Part shown: one piece after another, positions 1 through 11,500 of the stretch
Layout of the letters: each line of letters begins with the position of its first letter
Numbering within the stretch: the stretch's first letter is position 1
Origin: Symsagittifera roscoffensis
Lineage: Eukaryota; Xenacoelomorpha; Acoela; Convolutidae
Reading direction: 5' to 3'
Assembly: GCF_963678635.1 (NCBI RefSeq)
Contig: NC_087069.1
Coordinates: forward strand, 33,067,090-33,131,089
Length of the DNA stretch: 64,000 nucleotides
Made by a program: the position numbers and the translations under genes
The notes under the pieces: model-generated
The model's input: the letters and a program-made list of their open reading frames with translations, nothing else
What the model was told of the DNA's origin: nothing
Databases searched by the model: none

Positions 1-660
1 CACCAGTCAAACATGACGTTTTTAAGCCCTTTTTGGGAAATTTTGACCAAAAAAAATGTTTTTTTTTTTCCGGGACGCGCTGTTCAAAATTAGTAGAGAT
101 GTTGGCGCCAAAGGCCGAAAATAGATGTCAGAAAATAATACCAAAGGGACGATCCTTGGTTGGTAAGGGGAGCCAGTCTTTGCCGCTTCTTCGAATTCGC
201 CTGAGATCTGGCGGCCTGCACGACTGAAATATGGAAATCGTAGTTTTCTTAATGGTTCGCAGTTTTGCGAACCATTAATTGAAACGTATTGCGAACCATT
301 TCTGTTTTTAGTTGAAACGCAAATTTCAATTTCATGCTCAGAGTTATCTGGCCAGGATTGCTTCGTTTTTTTTCGCAAAGGTTTGCGAGGTTTCATTGGC
401 CTTGGTGTGAAATTTTTGGAAAGTTTGCTTGATTGGGCAATGTGTCGAAAGATTCTTTGCCCAAGCTATTTTAAGAGTTGCAAAATTAATGGAGTCAAAT
501 CAAAGGTTTGCGTCATAGGCAAACAATTTGTCAAATTTGTTTGCCTGTCAGCGTTCTTGCGACAAATTAGAATTGATTTTCGTTTTCTTCGATACTAATT
601 CGCAGTATATAGAATTGATTTTCGTTTTGTCCGATTTTAATTCGCCGTATATCTTCCACG
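1..660. other. Left flank upstream of the GTPase gene
   Basis: No convincing gene is seen. Open frames on both strands here have no recognisable motif. A perfect 11-bp inverted repeat with a 4-nt loop lies at 251-276, and a further half-copy of the arm follows at about 289-300. A 42-bp direct repeat ends 8 bases before the ATG at 661 (separate entry). The stretch may hold the 5' UTR and promoter of the GTPase gene. Confidence 0.4.
569..652 (+). repeat. 42-bp direct repeat just upstream of the GTPase start codon
   Basis: Two adjacent 42-base copies, 569-610 and 611-652, share the core AGAATTGATTTTCGTTTT and end in GTATAT. They differ at a handful of positions. Their place directly before the ATG suggests 5' UTR or promoter sequence; any regulatory role is inference. 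Confidence 0.7.
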
Positions 661-2916
661 ATGGATGGTGTTCAATTTAAATATGTCGCTGAACTTATCA
701 TAAAACCACTGGACACTTTCGAAGAACTTAAAAAGACAGTTGCCCGGTTCGAAAACTTGTGTTTCTTATATGAAGAAATTTGTGATAGCACAGAAGAGCA
801 GAGGACTTTCAAGTTGCAGCTCTTCGAAGCTACTGAATTGAAAGATGCCGCGGAAAAACTGTTGGAGGGCAGAGAGCTCAAAGAGAACCTAGAGAAGGAT
901 TCCGCTAAGGATTCAATGTCGGGCTACTGTTTTGCCAACCCGTCCATGAAGACGGACAACGCATTGAAGTTCAATTCGTGGAACGAAAAGGCTGAACAAA
1001 CGATTATTCAGTTGAAGGAAAGCATAGCTTTTCTGGATCATTACACGCGAGACACCGATATGGTGGAATCGAAGCTTCTAGCAAGACGAATGAAAGATAA
1101 ATGTTCGTTCGTTGAAACCAGTAACACTAAGCTGCAGATATATAAACTGCCGGCTTGTGTGGCTTATGAGGATTCAAAATCGAAGGTCAGACTGATCAGA
1201 GTTGGGCCACGAGACATAGACTCTCTGTTCAGACCGACCAAAGTGGTCATGATGACAGGAATGACAGGTTCTGGCAAGACTTTAATGATGAATGCGTTCG
1301 TGAACTACCTTTACGGAGTTGATTTTCATGACTCTTTTCGGTTTCAACTGGTCGAGAAAAGTCAGGAGAAGCGAGAACGAGACTTTGGCTCAGACTCAGA
1401 AGCGATGAGCATGACTTCTTGGGTGACTGGCTACGAGTTGAAATGGCAGACAGGCTTTCGGTTTGAGGAGAACCTTCTGCTAATTGATACACCTGGATTC
1501 TCAGATCCGCGTGGGTTATTAAGGGACCAGGAAATCATACAGAGCATTAAACAGTTTTTCGAAGACGACTCTGCGTGTATAGTTGGCGACATAGCATCAG
1601 TTGCTTTCATCATGAAAGCATCATCCAATAGGCTGACCAAGGAAGAAAAATATTGCATAGATCAGGTGCTTAGTCTGTTCGGGGTAGATTTGGGGAAAAA
1701 TTTGACAATTTTGTTTACTTTTTCCAACGACGAGGATCCGCCCGCCCTTGAGGTTGTCAGAGCCGACAAAATCCCTTTTATTGAATATCTTTGCATGAAC
1801 AATTGCAGCGTTTTTGGGAAACAAAACCCGATGAATAAACTTTACTGGGAGCAAAACGAAAAGGCGCTCGATTGCTTTTTCAAAACACTTTCAAATATTG
1901 AAGTTACCGATTTGAATCTAACGAAAGAAGTGTTGAAGGAACGCGATTGTTTGAAAATAGTTCTCGAAGATCTAAAGCGGAGAATCGGAGAATCTATATT
2001 GATGCTTAAAGATATGGAGGCTTGTATAGACGCTGTGCTGGCTATAGTTTCAAATATTGGAGGTCATGAACAGGATTTGCGTAAGGTGAACTTCAGTTAC
2101 AGAACTCATCGAAAAGTTCTCGAAACTGTGTCCAAATACTGCATGAACTGTAAAACATGTAAACATTCGTGCCACGTTGGTTGTAGGAGTCCTTGGAACT
2201 ACTGGTGTTCATGTTTTGACTCATTTTCAAACTGTAAAGTGTGTGATGGGAAGTGTGGAAAAAAGGATCACGTAAAAGAGTGTAGAATGTATAAGATCGT
2301 GGAGACACAAGTGAGCCATACGGTAGATTCTCTGCTCCAGAAGAATCAGATTCCCACTGAGGATCCCGATGCAGAGCGAAAGCTTCTGGGCATGTTGCTT
2401 GACAATTACAACCTCCGTAAAGAGTGTGTTTTTTACAAAATATTGAACGCTATTTCAACCATGCACAAGTTGGATATCATCGCTCTAAGAAACACAATGT
2501 TCACTCAAGAAGACTACCTAACTTATCTCATTGAGAGAGAAGTGAGTTTCGGCACATCAGACGGGAATGATAAAAGAACACAGGTAGAAATGCTGGAACA
2601 AATGCGTGAAGTTCTGCGCATAGGTCATTTTATGCAGAATTCGATTCGAAACGCGAGTGAGTCTTTTGATGCTCCGCAATCCAGAACAGTTATGGAGATT
2701 TGGTTGAATATGCATGGTGGGTATGAGAGGCAAGTTGACGACAAGCTTACGAGTTTTCAACAAAATTTTGTGAAAGCATCGGCCTCAGAGAAGTGTGATG
2801 GTGCAGGTATTTTGAATCGGACCAAAAGATTGTTGAATATTCCGATCGGAAGAGAGGCAGTTGGAGCATATCAGCTGCTTGATAGAAAAGTTGTGGGATC
2901 AAGCGCACCGAATTAG
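661..2916 (+). CDS. Large AIG1/GIMAP-like GTP-binding protein with a cysteine-rich centre, intronless
   Basis: A single uninterrupted frame of 751 residues. The G1/P-loop GMTGSGKT is at residues 200-207 and the G3 motif DTPG at 276-279 after a hydrophobic strand (LLLI). A strand ending FTFSNDED near 350-360 stands where the G4 specificity motif is expected, but the usual NKxD/TKxD is not obvious. Residues 494 to about 540 hold many Cys and His in CxxCxxC and CxVCxGKC arrangements, a metal-binding-type block also found in large AIG1-like GTPases of marine invertebrates and fish (family knowledge). The N-terminal 190 residues are charged and mostly helical in character. No signal peptide or membrane segment is evident. 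The ATG follows a purine-poor leader but has G at +4. The lack of introns among heavily split genes suggests retroposition or a single-exon family. The cellular role is unknown. Confidence 0.88.
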   Translation: MDGVQFKYVAELIIKPLDTFEELKKTVARFENLCFLYEEICDSTEEQRTFKLQLFEATELKDAAEKLLEGRELKENLEKDSAKDSMSGYCFANPSMKTDNALKFNSWNEKAEQTIIQLKESIAFLDHYTRDTDMVESKLLARRMKDKCSFVETSNTKLQIYKLPACVAYEDSKSKVRLIRVGPRDIDSLFRPTKVVMMTGMTGSGKTLMMNAFVNYLYGVDFHDSFRFQLVEKSQEKRERDFGSDSEAMSMTSWVTGYELKWQTGFRFEENLLLIDTPGFSDPRGLLRDQEIIQSIKQFFEDDSACIVGDIASVAFIMKASSNRLTKEEKYCIDQVLSLFGVDLGKNLTILFTFSNDEDPPALEVVRADKIPFIEYLCMNNCSVFGKQNPMNKLYWEQNEKALDCFFKTLSNIEVTDLNLTKEVLKERDCLKIVLEDLKRRIGESILMLKDMEACIDAVLAIVSNIGGHEQDLRKVNFSYRTHRKVLETVSKYCMNCKTCKHSCHVGCRSPWNYWCSCFDSFSNCKVCDGKCGKKDHVKECRMYKIVETQVSHTVDSLLQKNQIPTEDPDAERKLLGMLLDNYNLRKECVFYKILNAISTMHKLDIIALRNTMFTQEDYLTYLIEREVSFGTSDGNDKRTQVEMLEQMREVLRIGHFMQNSIRNASESFDAPQSRTVMEIWLNMHGGYERQVDDKLTSFQQNFVKASASEKCDGAGILNRTKRLLNIPIGREAVGAYQLLDRKVVGSSAPN

Positions 2917-3589
2917 AGTAGACTGAGTCCTCTTAGGGCAGAAGTAGCAGACAGTACTTAGTTCACCATTACATGTTTGTTACCATAAAAGTTCAAAACT
3001 GTCGAATTAGTTAGACTTTTGACTCGGTTAGATGTTTAACTTTTTCCTCGTCATAATAGTCGTTTGTCAATTGTATTTAAACAAGGTTGGGATACTCAAT
3101 CCTGCAAAATTAATTAACATTTTTCTATTTTTACTCTCGAATTTGCTTTTAGCCTAAAAATTTACAGCAGGAAGGATTGATTTTTAGAAGTAGCTCTAGT
3201 TGATGTAAATTATGATTTTGATTCGGATATTCAATATACTTTTATTTCTCAATTCCAGCTTGTACATAAGAAAAAGGTAGATCTTTATTTCAATTGACTT
3301 GGTGGATTCTCTTTTTCTGTCAGCTTAGCTTGTGTTTACTGTGTCGCTTGCTGTGCGAAGCTCCGCGTCGCCTCCCGGTTGAACAACTTATTCGAACGAT
3401 CATTTAAATTAAAAGGGTTGTAAAAATCGAAAAAAATCGAAAGTTATTCATTTAATTGAAGAGCGGTAACTAATCAATAGGTTCTCTTAGCTTTTTATTT
3501 AACAGTTTTTTGGGATCCTTTTAATGACTGAAGTGGCTGTAACATGTCACCATATTCGATCGTATGCGAGCTTGCTTTGTTGTAAATGA

Positions 3590-3671
3590 AATCAAGTGAA
3601 AAACTACCCTAATCACATCATAAGTCCCTCAATCAAGTGAAAAACTACCCTAATCACATCATAAGTCCCTC
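3590..3671 (+). repeat. 41-bp tandem duplication
   Basis: Two perfect 41-base copies, 3590-3630 and 3631-3671, both starting AATCAAGTGAAAAACTACCC. Their identity indicates a recent slippage or duplication event. No function is suggested. Confidence 0.9.
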
Positions 3672-3756
3672 CTGCACGAAAAGTCGGTCTCAGCAACAAT
3701 TTCAATCACAAACGAGCTTCTAGCGAGCGTAGTGTTATATTACGAATCACTTTTTT

Positions 3757-4070
3757 TTCTAATCCAACTGGCAAATAAAAGTAATAATTTAATGGCAATT
3801 TGCTACACTAGCATGGGCAGTTGAATATCATGTTCTATCTGCTTTATTAGTGAATAGTGTGTATAGATCGTCACGCGTTCATGAGCAGAGGTGAGGACGT
3901 GTGATGCTTTAACTTTAGGTTGAGAGTTCGATTCCAGAACATGAGCAGACGTATAATTTTTCAAAGATTATTTAAATTTTTTTTGTATTTGACATTTTAG
4001 AGCTTTTTTTTGCCGTTTTCTCGCTTGTGTTTGCAAAGTGTTTTCTCGACTGTTTTCCGTATGGCATCAA
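3757..4070 (+). repeat. tRNA-derived SINE-like element, copy 1
   Basis: Around 3870-3945 there is a tRNA-like module with a B-box-like GAGTTCGATTCC. It is followed by a tail with TTTTAGAGC, a T-rich stretch and CGCTTGTGTTTGCAAAG (4021-4037). The same order of modules recurs at 40660-41065 and 48230-48400, which is why I call it a family. The copies are diverged and no clean target-site duplication was found. Confidence 0.55.
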
Positions 4071-5400
4071 GCTAATTCGGTTCCCATCGCATCGAGCTAT
4101 TTTTGTCGGACTTCTTTTCTAACTTCTGGCGGTCATAACGTTTTAATAAGCTCTTCTGAACTCTCTAAAGATAGATTACGAAATACAATGATGAGTCCAA
4201 AACTTAAAAAACCTATTCATTTTAATGACTATGTTTTTAAGAATCATACTTCATTTTAGTTGAATCTTTTTCTGTTTTGGTTTGCTTTAAGTAGATTGTT
4301 TCTTATTAGTTTAAACCAAAAAAAAAGTTTAAAAAAGTCATTGGAAAACAGAAGTTGAGTTTTGGCTCAGAAGGACAGATTTACCTGGCCACGGTTGCCT
4401 GCAGAGCTTCGATAAGCCCTATCAGACTTCACGATAGATGGCGAAACGCATGATTTTTCCCATTTAATTTTAATCAGATTGTAGCATGTTTGTCCAGCTT
4501 TGTCGGCTGATCGGTGCTGAACTGCTCTATTGTTACGCAGCGTTCATAGATTCAGACAAAGAGACAACTCAACCCACATCAAGCTATGAAACCGCGATTG
4601 TAGGCAATAATTTGCGGCTGCCGTGGACCTGAAACTAGACCCCCCAGTGAGCTGAAATTGATATCACAGATTTGATTTTGATCATACCTTCGCCAATGAA
4701 TTCAGATTTGTCGTGGTTGCGGCATGATTTCACGATGTAGATAGACCGTTACATCTTTTTTCGGCCGGAACTTGCTTTCTTTTGAAGTTGACCGGAAGGA
4801 ACTATGGATTAGCTAGTGTGTTTTTCCGATCGATTTTGACTACCTCAAAGAAAGTACTTCGCAGGTAGTCAAGTGTGGTACAGATTGAAACCAAGCCCAT
4901 TCAACCGTGATTGCACAAAAAAAGCTCAAAAGTTTTATCCGTTTCGAGAAAGATGGGAGTCATGATTTTCATCTCTTTTTCAGGCTAATTTTCAAACTGG
5001 ATAAATTTCAGACATTCCTCTATTTTAATTTTATTAGCCATATTTATAGCTTTTTAACCAATTTAGTCCCCTCTCGCGTTCACTAGTTGAAACCGAAAAA
5101 AGGGAAAAATCAGATTCTTTTCTTTTTAATTTTTATTGCAAAAATAAGCGTGACGGAAAATTCTATGCTGCTTGCCAAACAACCGGCTATCTTTTCAAAA
5201 TTTTTATGTTCAGTTATTTTTGAGCTCACCATTTGCATAAAGCCAAATCGAATTAATCCAAAAAGTGGTCATTTCAGTTTAAAAAGAGATCGTATTTCTC
5301 CAACAAGTGTTTGAAAATCTTATAACCTGTTTTTTTTTCAGATACCTGATCTACAAGCATACTTTCTGATACTTCATGTTCAGATGTCTGTTTCTTCTAG

Positions 5401-5564
5401 AATGTTCTGGAAGGCTATAATGGCACTGTGTTCGCCTATGGGCAGACTGGATGTGGGAAGTCTTTCTCCATGCAGGGAATCCCCCAACCCACCACTCAAA
5501 GGGGAATCATCCCGCGTGCATTTGACCACATATTCGAGGCAGTGGCTATTGCTAAGGACAAGAG
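5401..5564 (+). CDS. KIF17: KIF17 exon a: P-loop of the motor
   Basis: Starts in phase 0 after TTTCTTCTAG and ends in phase 2 before GTAGCT. It encodes [20 protein letters not shown] and continues to FDHIFEAV, the nucleotide-binding loop and helix alpha-2 of a kinesin motor. The serine usual before GK is cysteine here (GQTGCGKS). Confidence 0.95.
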
Positions 5565-8500
5565 GTAGCTAAATTTCCAATATTTTGAAGCCTCTTTATA
5601 ATGAAGTTTTTCCAATAAATTTTGATATCAGAAAAAGTAACAAAAATAGCATTTCAAGTCAAATCCATGTTTTATGTAACCACATATGTAAGAGATTGAT
5701 TTTCCATGAAATTCTTTTGTTGCCTTTTATTACGCTTGCGATTGGCAAGTGATATCAAAGCAGAACATAGAAGTTTCAGGGCAACAACTTGTCTAACAGA
5801 ATCTTTGAATCATTTCGTGCCAAAATGCATACTTGGTCAACACATGGCGTATTTTGAACATATAACTGCTTTTTTACTCAAGCAAAGCTTATGTGATAGT
5901 ATGAACTCCTTTTTTTCCAAACTAACTCACAAATATTAGTGTTCATTTCGAAAGTGTTCTTTCTATGCAGTATGTGCTCAAGATCAATAACCAGCTATTC
6001 AGTACAGCGAATGCTAAGGATATTAACAGAGACTATTATATTACAAGTAGCACTTTAGCTTCAAATTGGAATTAGTAAGTTTTGAATGGTTTAGTGTGCT
6101 TTAGGTTAGATCAGTTTCATTTGAAATCGATTCAAGTTGATGGCATAGCGTATTGTTTTCATGTCAAAAATTTTTTCAAAAAAATCATAATTTTCCAGAA
6201 AGTTTGCTTTTTTGTTCCGAGCATTGAAAATGGGGAGTACCTTCGTATTTGGGTGTGTATTAGATTTTTTCCTTTCTTTTTGTTTTCTACGCGAAATCAG
6301 CCATCACAAATTATCATTGGTTTGAGTTGAGTGATATATCAGATTACAGCACTTTCAGTCGTGATTCGACCGACATTAAAAAATTTCAAACAAGTTTTCC
6401 CAAAACCGGTTATAAACTTTTGATTTTTCGTCTTATGTTAAGCGAGTAAGCAGGCTTACATTAGCTTATTTATGCTCAATTTAAGCCTTGAAAATTTGAT
6501 TTTACCCGAGTTACTTCAAAAATGCAATAAGTTCCTGAAAAAGCATTGAAAATTTTTTTTTCTTCTAAAACTGTTTTCCAATTTGCCTATTTTACTATGA
6601 CTGTCAAATATGCCTTCTCACCACGCAAATGTTAACTGGAAGTCAAACTGCGCTCTTCGTTTACAAAAAGGAAAATCGCGCAAAATTGTTTTGAAAATGG
6701 ATTTTAATTACTTGATTCCCCAACGGAATAAATAAAAATTTATGTATTGACCCATTTTTTGTACGGGCTATTGAAAATTGGGAGGAACTTTATTTTCGCG
6801 GTGTTGTAGTTCCTTTTTTTCCCACGCAACATCAGGTACCACAAATGGTCATCGGAATAGGTCGAGTGATAAATCATCAAATCGTTTTCAATCGTGATTC
6901 GAACCTTAAGTAAGTTTAAAAAATTTTCCCAGTTTCAAGATGTTTTGTCTAATATCTTCAATTTATGATTTTTCGTCTTATTACGAGCAAATAAAGCGAG
7001 CGAGCATGCTTGTAGCAGTAACTAAACTTATGAAGGTAACAGTAACTATATTGATATAGCATTGAAAGCATAGATATATTCAATAATCCCTATTTACTAT
7101 TTCGCGGTTTGACTTTTGATTTCTTTTAAGTTAGGTTCATTTCCTTTGTTGAAGGGAAGGCAAACTCCATTATCGAACAGCAAAAGTGTAAATGTCGAGA
7201 AAAACGTGATCGACTTCTAGTTCCTGTTTGATTAAAACAGGTATAATGGGAATTCCTGTTTGATTAACACAAGTATTATGAAAGTGTATAATTTTGTGTT
7301 TTTTAGTTTTATTTTTTTTATTTGTAATGAAGCGGTTGCTACCAGTTATATTACACAAAAAGTTATGGCTGTCGAAAATTCAAAAGTTCACTTTTTGAAC
7401 TTTTTTTGAAACTTCTCGATTTTCTAGAAGGTTATCCTGCCAAATCGAACTAAAAAAAATCACTCCAATTTATTTTACAGATTTAGAGAGCAGAACTATT
7501 GGAGGTTTTGCGTGAAGCCCAGTTTTTGAACTTTTTCCTTTCTCTTACGCGTCAATTGAGAAAAAATCAAGTATTATCCAACGGGTATTTGCAATTTTAG
7601 CTGGCCTCTAGTTTGTATGGGATTGGTTTTTTTATTATAATTATTTATAATTATTATTTTTTTCGGAGACGCTGTCGATATATATATATTTTTTTCAAAA
7701 TCTGGTTTTTCTCGAAAACTACTCTACCGATTTTCAAAATAGTGTTACCGACGGAAAGTTCGCCCACTCCCCTGTGTGGCTGTCCAATCTGTTAGTCTCT
7801 ATTTTTAACCTTAGATCTCTTTCTACTAGCCTTCAAAAAAGTGTGTGGGGATTTTTGTCCAAATTTTTTAGGACTTTTTTAAACATTTTTCTCCTACCCT
7901 CCTAAATTTTAAATTTTAGTTTCAATCGAAAGGAAAGATTTTGAGAAGGTACCTTGCGTAAGCGGTTACGCTCAATTTTTTTACACAAAAAGAAATGAAC
8001 CTGGGAAATGTCGAGTTTTCGTTTTTTTTACCTTTTTTGAAACTTTTAGTTTTTTCTCGAAAACTACCCTCCCAAATCTGGGATTTTGGGTTCAACGGAA
8101 AGTAAAAGTTTTAGGAACCTCCCATACATAAGCGATGACGCCCAATTTTAATTGTTGAAAATTTTGTGGCCCTTGGGAAACCGATTTTTCAATTTTGACC
8201 TTTTATTAAAAAAACTTCAGACTTTTCGAAAACTACTCTCCCAAATCTGAGGTTTTTTCTTTCAATGGGCATAACGTGTTGTGGAAAGTTCGCCTGCAGA
8301 AGCGGTTACGCCCATTTTTTTTCTTAAAAAAGTTATGGCTCTCAGAAATTCAATTTTTTGATCGTTTTTGAAACTTCTTGATTTTCTCGAAGGTTATCCT
8401 ACCAAATCGAACTCAAAAAATTCACTCCTTGTTATTTTGAGAACCAACTGAGGTTTTGCAGGAAGCTCACTTTTTGAAATTTTCCCTTTCTCTTACGCGT

Positions 8501-11500
8501 CAGTTGCAAATTTTTTCGAACAAGTATGACAGCTTTTGCTGGCCTGTAGTGTGTATGGGATGGGGTTTTTTTATTATAATAATTTAATTTTTTTGAAAGG
8601 CTTTTGAAAAAATTTTCACTTTTTTCAAAAGTTTAGTTTTTCTCGAAATTAATCTACCGATTTCCAAAAAGTGGTACCAATTGAAAGTCTACCCACTCGT
8701 CTGTGTGGCTGCATAATCTGTTAGTCTGTTTTTAAACCTTAGATCACTTTCTACTCGCCTTCAAAAAAGTGTGTGGGAATTTTTTGCCCAAATTTTTTGA
8801 TTTTTCACATTTCCTCAAAAACTACCCTCCCAAATCTGAGATTTTGGATTCAACTGTTAGAACAGGTTGTGGGACGCTCACTTGCATAAGCAGCTACGCC
8901 CAATTTCTTTAAACAAAAAGTTATGGCCCTCAGAAAAGAAAAATTTCGATTTTTCGAAGCTTTTTGATTTTTCTCAAAAACTACCCTCCCAAATCTGAGA
9001 TTTTAGTTTCAATGGGTATAATGGGTCGTGGAAGTTTCGCCTGCAGAAGCGACTACGCCCATTTTTGTTACACAAAAAATTATGGCTTTCAAAAACTAAA
9101 ACTCAAAAAAATCTTTGCTAGTTATTTTGAAAACCAACTCAGGTTTTGCGTGCAGCTCACTTTTTGAATTTTTCCCTTTCTCTTACGCGTCAGGTGAAAA
9201 AAAATTAAAAATTATTGAACAGGTATCCAGCTTTAGCTGACCTGTAATGTGTATGAGATTGGGTTTTTTATTATGATAATTTATTATTCTTTTTTTTCGA
9301 AATTACTCTACCGATTTTCAAAAAGTGGTACCAATGGAAAGTTCGCCCACTTCCCTGTGTGGCTGCAAAATGCCCTAATACTTTCTCACCTTACCCCACT
9401 TTCTACAGCCTTCGAAAAAGTGTGTGGAGGATTTTTTGTACCCAAATTTTTGGATTTTTTGCTTTCCCTACCAGAAAACTACCCTCCTAAATCTGAGATT
9501 TCGGGTTCAACGGATAGAACAGGTTGTGGAAAGCTCACGTGCAAGAGCAGCTACGCCCAATTTTTTTACACTAAAAGCTATGGCCCTCAGAAAAGTCAAA
9601 TTTTCGATTTTTTGACCGTTTTTTGAAACTTTTTGACTTTTCTCAAAAACTACCCTGCCAAATCTGAGATTTTAATTTCAATCGAAAGGCCGGATTGTGA
9701 GAAGCTCCCCTGCATAAGCGGTTATGCCCAAGTTTTTGTACACTAAAATTAATGACCCTCGGAAAAGTTGATTTTTCGATATTTGACCGTTTTTTAAAAC
9801 TTCTTGGTTTTCTCGCAGGTTTTCCAGCCAAATCAACTCAAAAAAATTCACTCCTAGTTTATTTTCTTAGAGAACCAACTGAACTTTTAGGTGAAGCCCA
9901 GTTTTCGAATTTTTTCCTTCAAAATTTCAAAAATCATCAAACAGGTATTTTTCCAGCTTTTGCTGGCCTCTAGTTTCCAAAGTGGAATTTAGTTATGAGA
10001 TTTGACAGAGGAATAAAAAATATACCTATTGATCCAGTTTTCTCGAACTGGCCTGATGAAATCGAAAAAGTGTCAGTCATAATTAGTTCTAGAAAGTCAA
10101 TGGGTTTCAAGGATGTATATTTTTTCTTTGAAAATCTGAGAGGTGAGATTTTCTCTACAAAAAAAACAAACTGTTTCCTTGCGTTAATTCATTTTTTTTT
10201 CCAAATGCCAGTTAGCTATGTTTATGAAAGTTTGGTAGACGTAGTTTTACGTTTTTTTTCATGGAACTATTTTTTCGACTGGCTATCGTCTAATTTGTTT
10301 TGTTGGCTAGGTTGCCATGCTGTTTTTGCGATGTATGCCAAGTGCTCTTGAGCTCTCATTTGCCTCTGTGTTATATTGTGCGTTTGTTAGGACGTGTTGT
10401 CGGCGTTTGATTACAGAGACGGAGGCTTTGTAATTTGAGATGAATTGGTTTTATAATCTGAATGTTTCTAATGAAGCTGACCGAGAGTTTGGAAAACGTA
10501 TTCTTTTGGTGTCTCAAACAGCGAGAGTTAGATTTTATAATAAAAGTAGTGGTTATCTCCAATTTGTTTTCATTATAGGTTTCTCGTGCATGCGAGTTAT
10601 CTGGAGATCTACAATGAGCAAGTCAGAGATCTGCTGTCGAAGGATGCGAAGAAGCAACTGGATCTGAAGGAGCATCCAGAGAAAGGAGTCTATGTGTCAG
10701 GTAGTCCACCGTCCAGCGTCACTAAATAGCTTCTTTTCAGTCTAGTATCAGTGTAAAATGATAGAATGAACCCCAAGAAAGGCAGTCATTTGTCCAATTT
10801 TTGCTCACAATGAAGTACTCTGAAGTTGAGGATAGAGCATAAATGTGGCACTTGAAAGATCTCTTGGGGAATGTAATTAGTTGTAGTAAATTACTTCAAT
10901 TTTTGAATGAGAAAATGCCGTAACAGTAGTAGTAATAGTAATTTTTGTTTCAGGTCTCTCTCAGAACGAGGTGCGCAATGTCGAAGACTGCCAACTGCTG
11001 ATGGCCAAAGGGTGGAACAACCGAGCAGTGGGAGCCACTCTGATGAATGCCGACTCCTCCAGATCCCACTCCATATTCACAATCAACATCGAGATCATGG
11101 ACTCCAATGCAGCAACACAGTCAGTTGGTGCTCCATCAGCCGGGGGAGGGGAGGAACATTTCTTGGCTTCAAAGTTGAATCTGGTTGACTTGGCGGGAAG
11201 TGAGAGGCAATCTAAGACAGGTGCGTCCTAAGACTCCGCACATATAGAGTGTGCAATCAGTTCCATAATGTTAATCGTGCGGTTTTTTTTACTTCGACCT
11301 ATGGCTCAACTATGGTTTATCCAGCCAATTTTTACTAGCTCAAAGAAAACTTGTTCTGGGTTCAAGTTTCACTTGGGCTGGCTTATTCACATTCTCTGAG
11401 AATACTGTTGTTTTAACTATCAAAACAAATGTCTAATCTAATCATAAACTAAGGTGATTTATGATTGTCAAAATTTTGAAAAATTAAAGCTCGTTCATTA

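Larger units (their letters stand above)
2917..5400. other. Region between the GTPase gene and the first visible KIF17 exon
   Basis: It holds the 3' flank of the GTPase gene, a 41-bp tandem duplication, a tRNA-related SINE-like element (3757-4070) and AT-rich filler. I looked for the missing KIF17 motor N-terminus (first beta strand, the FTFD region) and found nothing convincing. The short frames here show no known motif. It ends in a pyrimidine tract and AG at 5391-5400, the acceptor of the first KIF17 exon seen. Confidence 0.5.
5565..10578. other. KIF17 intron (5.0 kb) made largely of dispersed repeats
   Basis: No gene is seen. It holds two copies of a dispersed family (6080-6400 and 6757-6910), one copy of another (7130-7240) and a degenerate repeat cluster at 7370-9975. 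A fragment at 9965-10220 resembles the 14816-15190 family. The short open frames here are T-rich and lack motifs. Confidence 0.6.

Noticed and set aside
22-396. 124-residue reverse-strand frame near the left edge
   Set aside because: Composition follows the DNA, there is no motif, and it overlaps an inverted repeat and the likely promoter of the gene at 661.
2917-5400. Candidate exon for the missing KIF17 N-terminus (for example the 48-residue frame starting near 4487)
   Set aside because: None of the frames contains the kinesin VxVRxRP or FTFD motifs, and none ends at a donor in phase with 5401.
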